NCBI GenBank assembly: GCA_963514095.1
Contig: OY741273.1
Span: 16,158,218 to 16,222,217 of the forward strand
Reading direction: 5' to 3'
Source: Eutrigla gurnardus
Taxonomy: Eukaryota; Chordata; Actinopteri; Perciformes; Triglidae
DNA: 64,000 nucleotides
Below, piece after piece: positions 63,796 to 64,000 of this stretch. Positions within the stretch are counted from its first letter, which is position 1; the number at the start of each line of letters is the position of its first letter. A program made the translations under genes and the position numbers. The notes beneath the pieces were generated by a model. It worked only from the letters and a program-made list of their open reading frames with translations, did not search any database and had not been told where the DNA came from.

Positions 63796-64000
63796 TGGCC
63801 AGGTGGAGGTTATTTTCCTGCTTTTTACTACCATATCCTTCTTCCTCCTCTTCTTGCTGATTTACTTGCTTTTCTGCTCTTCTAACTCCTTCTCTCACAA
63901 CTCTTCTGTCTCTGTAGCACTGTGTTTTACTTTCACTGTGCCGCTCACCTTTGCTAATGTGTCTTAAACTACATGGTATGAAAATCTGATATGTTTAGAC

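Overview
This is eukaryotic nuclear DNA from a vertebrate, almost certainly a ray-finned (teleost) fish. Evidence: three multi-exon genes with GT-AG introns and vertebrate-type proteins, very dense (CA)n/(TG)n microsatellites, and several repeat families that I recognise as teleost-type (L2-like non-LTR retrotransposons, hAT-like MITEs, the CAGTGGTGGAA-ended repeat). Nothing bacterial, plasmid or viral is seen.

All three protein genes lie on the minus strand, so in transcription order they read right to left: eif3k (about 60.05 to 56.83 kb), a calpain best called capn12 (55.38 to 35.24 kb) and the 5' part of actn4 (32.08 kb to beyond the left edge). I rebuilt eif3k as 8 coding exons (219 aa) and the calpain as 20 coding exons (693 aa). 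Every splice phase closes in both models, which is strong internal support. For actn4 only exons 1 to 3 are inside the window (about 121 residues, N-terminus plus most of CH1). Its first intron is about 30.8 kb and fills half the window.

Region by region: 1-1144 holds actn4 exons 3 and 2 with a long TG/CG repeat at the exon 3 acceptor. 1145-31958 is actn4 intron 1, with no gene I can support, many microsatellites, an hAT-like MITE and one odd minus-strand ORF with a membrane-like segment near 30.5-30.9 kb. 32085-35239 holds the actn4 promoter and the actn4/calpain intergenic spacer. 35240-55384 is the calpain gene. Its last intron carries a minisatellite of about 1.1 kb built from telomere-like words and capped by three CCCTAA-type units. 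Its intron 12 carries a nest of four tRNA-Lys-derived loci in inverted and direct duplicates, a truncated L2-like reverse transcriptase and an L2-like insertion with target-site duplications. Its first intron carries a 5'-truncated LINE and a MITE. 55385-60250 holds the calpain promoter, eif3k and the eif3k promoter. 60250-64000 is non-coding as far as I can see.

The three proteins do not form one pathway: eIF3k is a translation initiation factor subunit, the calpain is a cytosolic Cys protease and alpha-actinin-4 is an actin cross-linker. What ties them together is conserved synteny. From memory the human order is EIF3K, ACTN4, CAPN12, with CAPN12 opposed; here the calpain sits between the other two and all three are co-directional.
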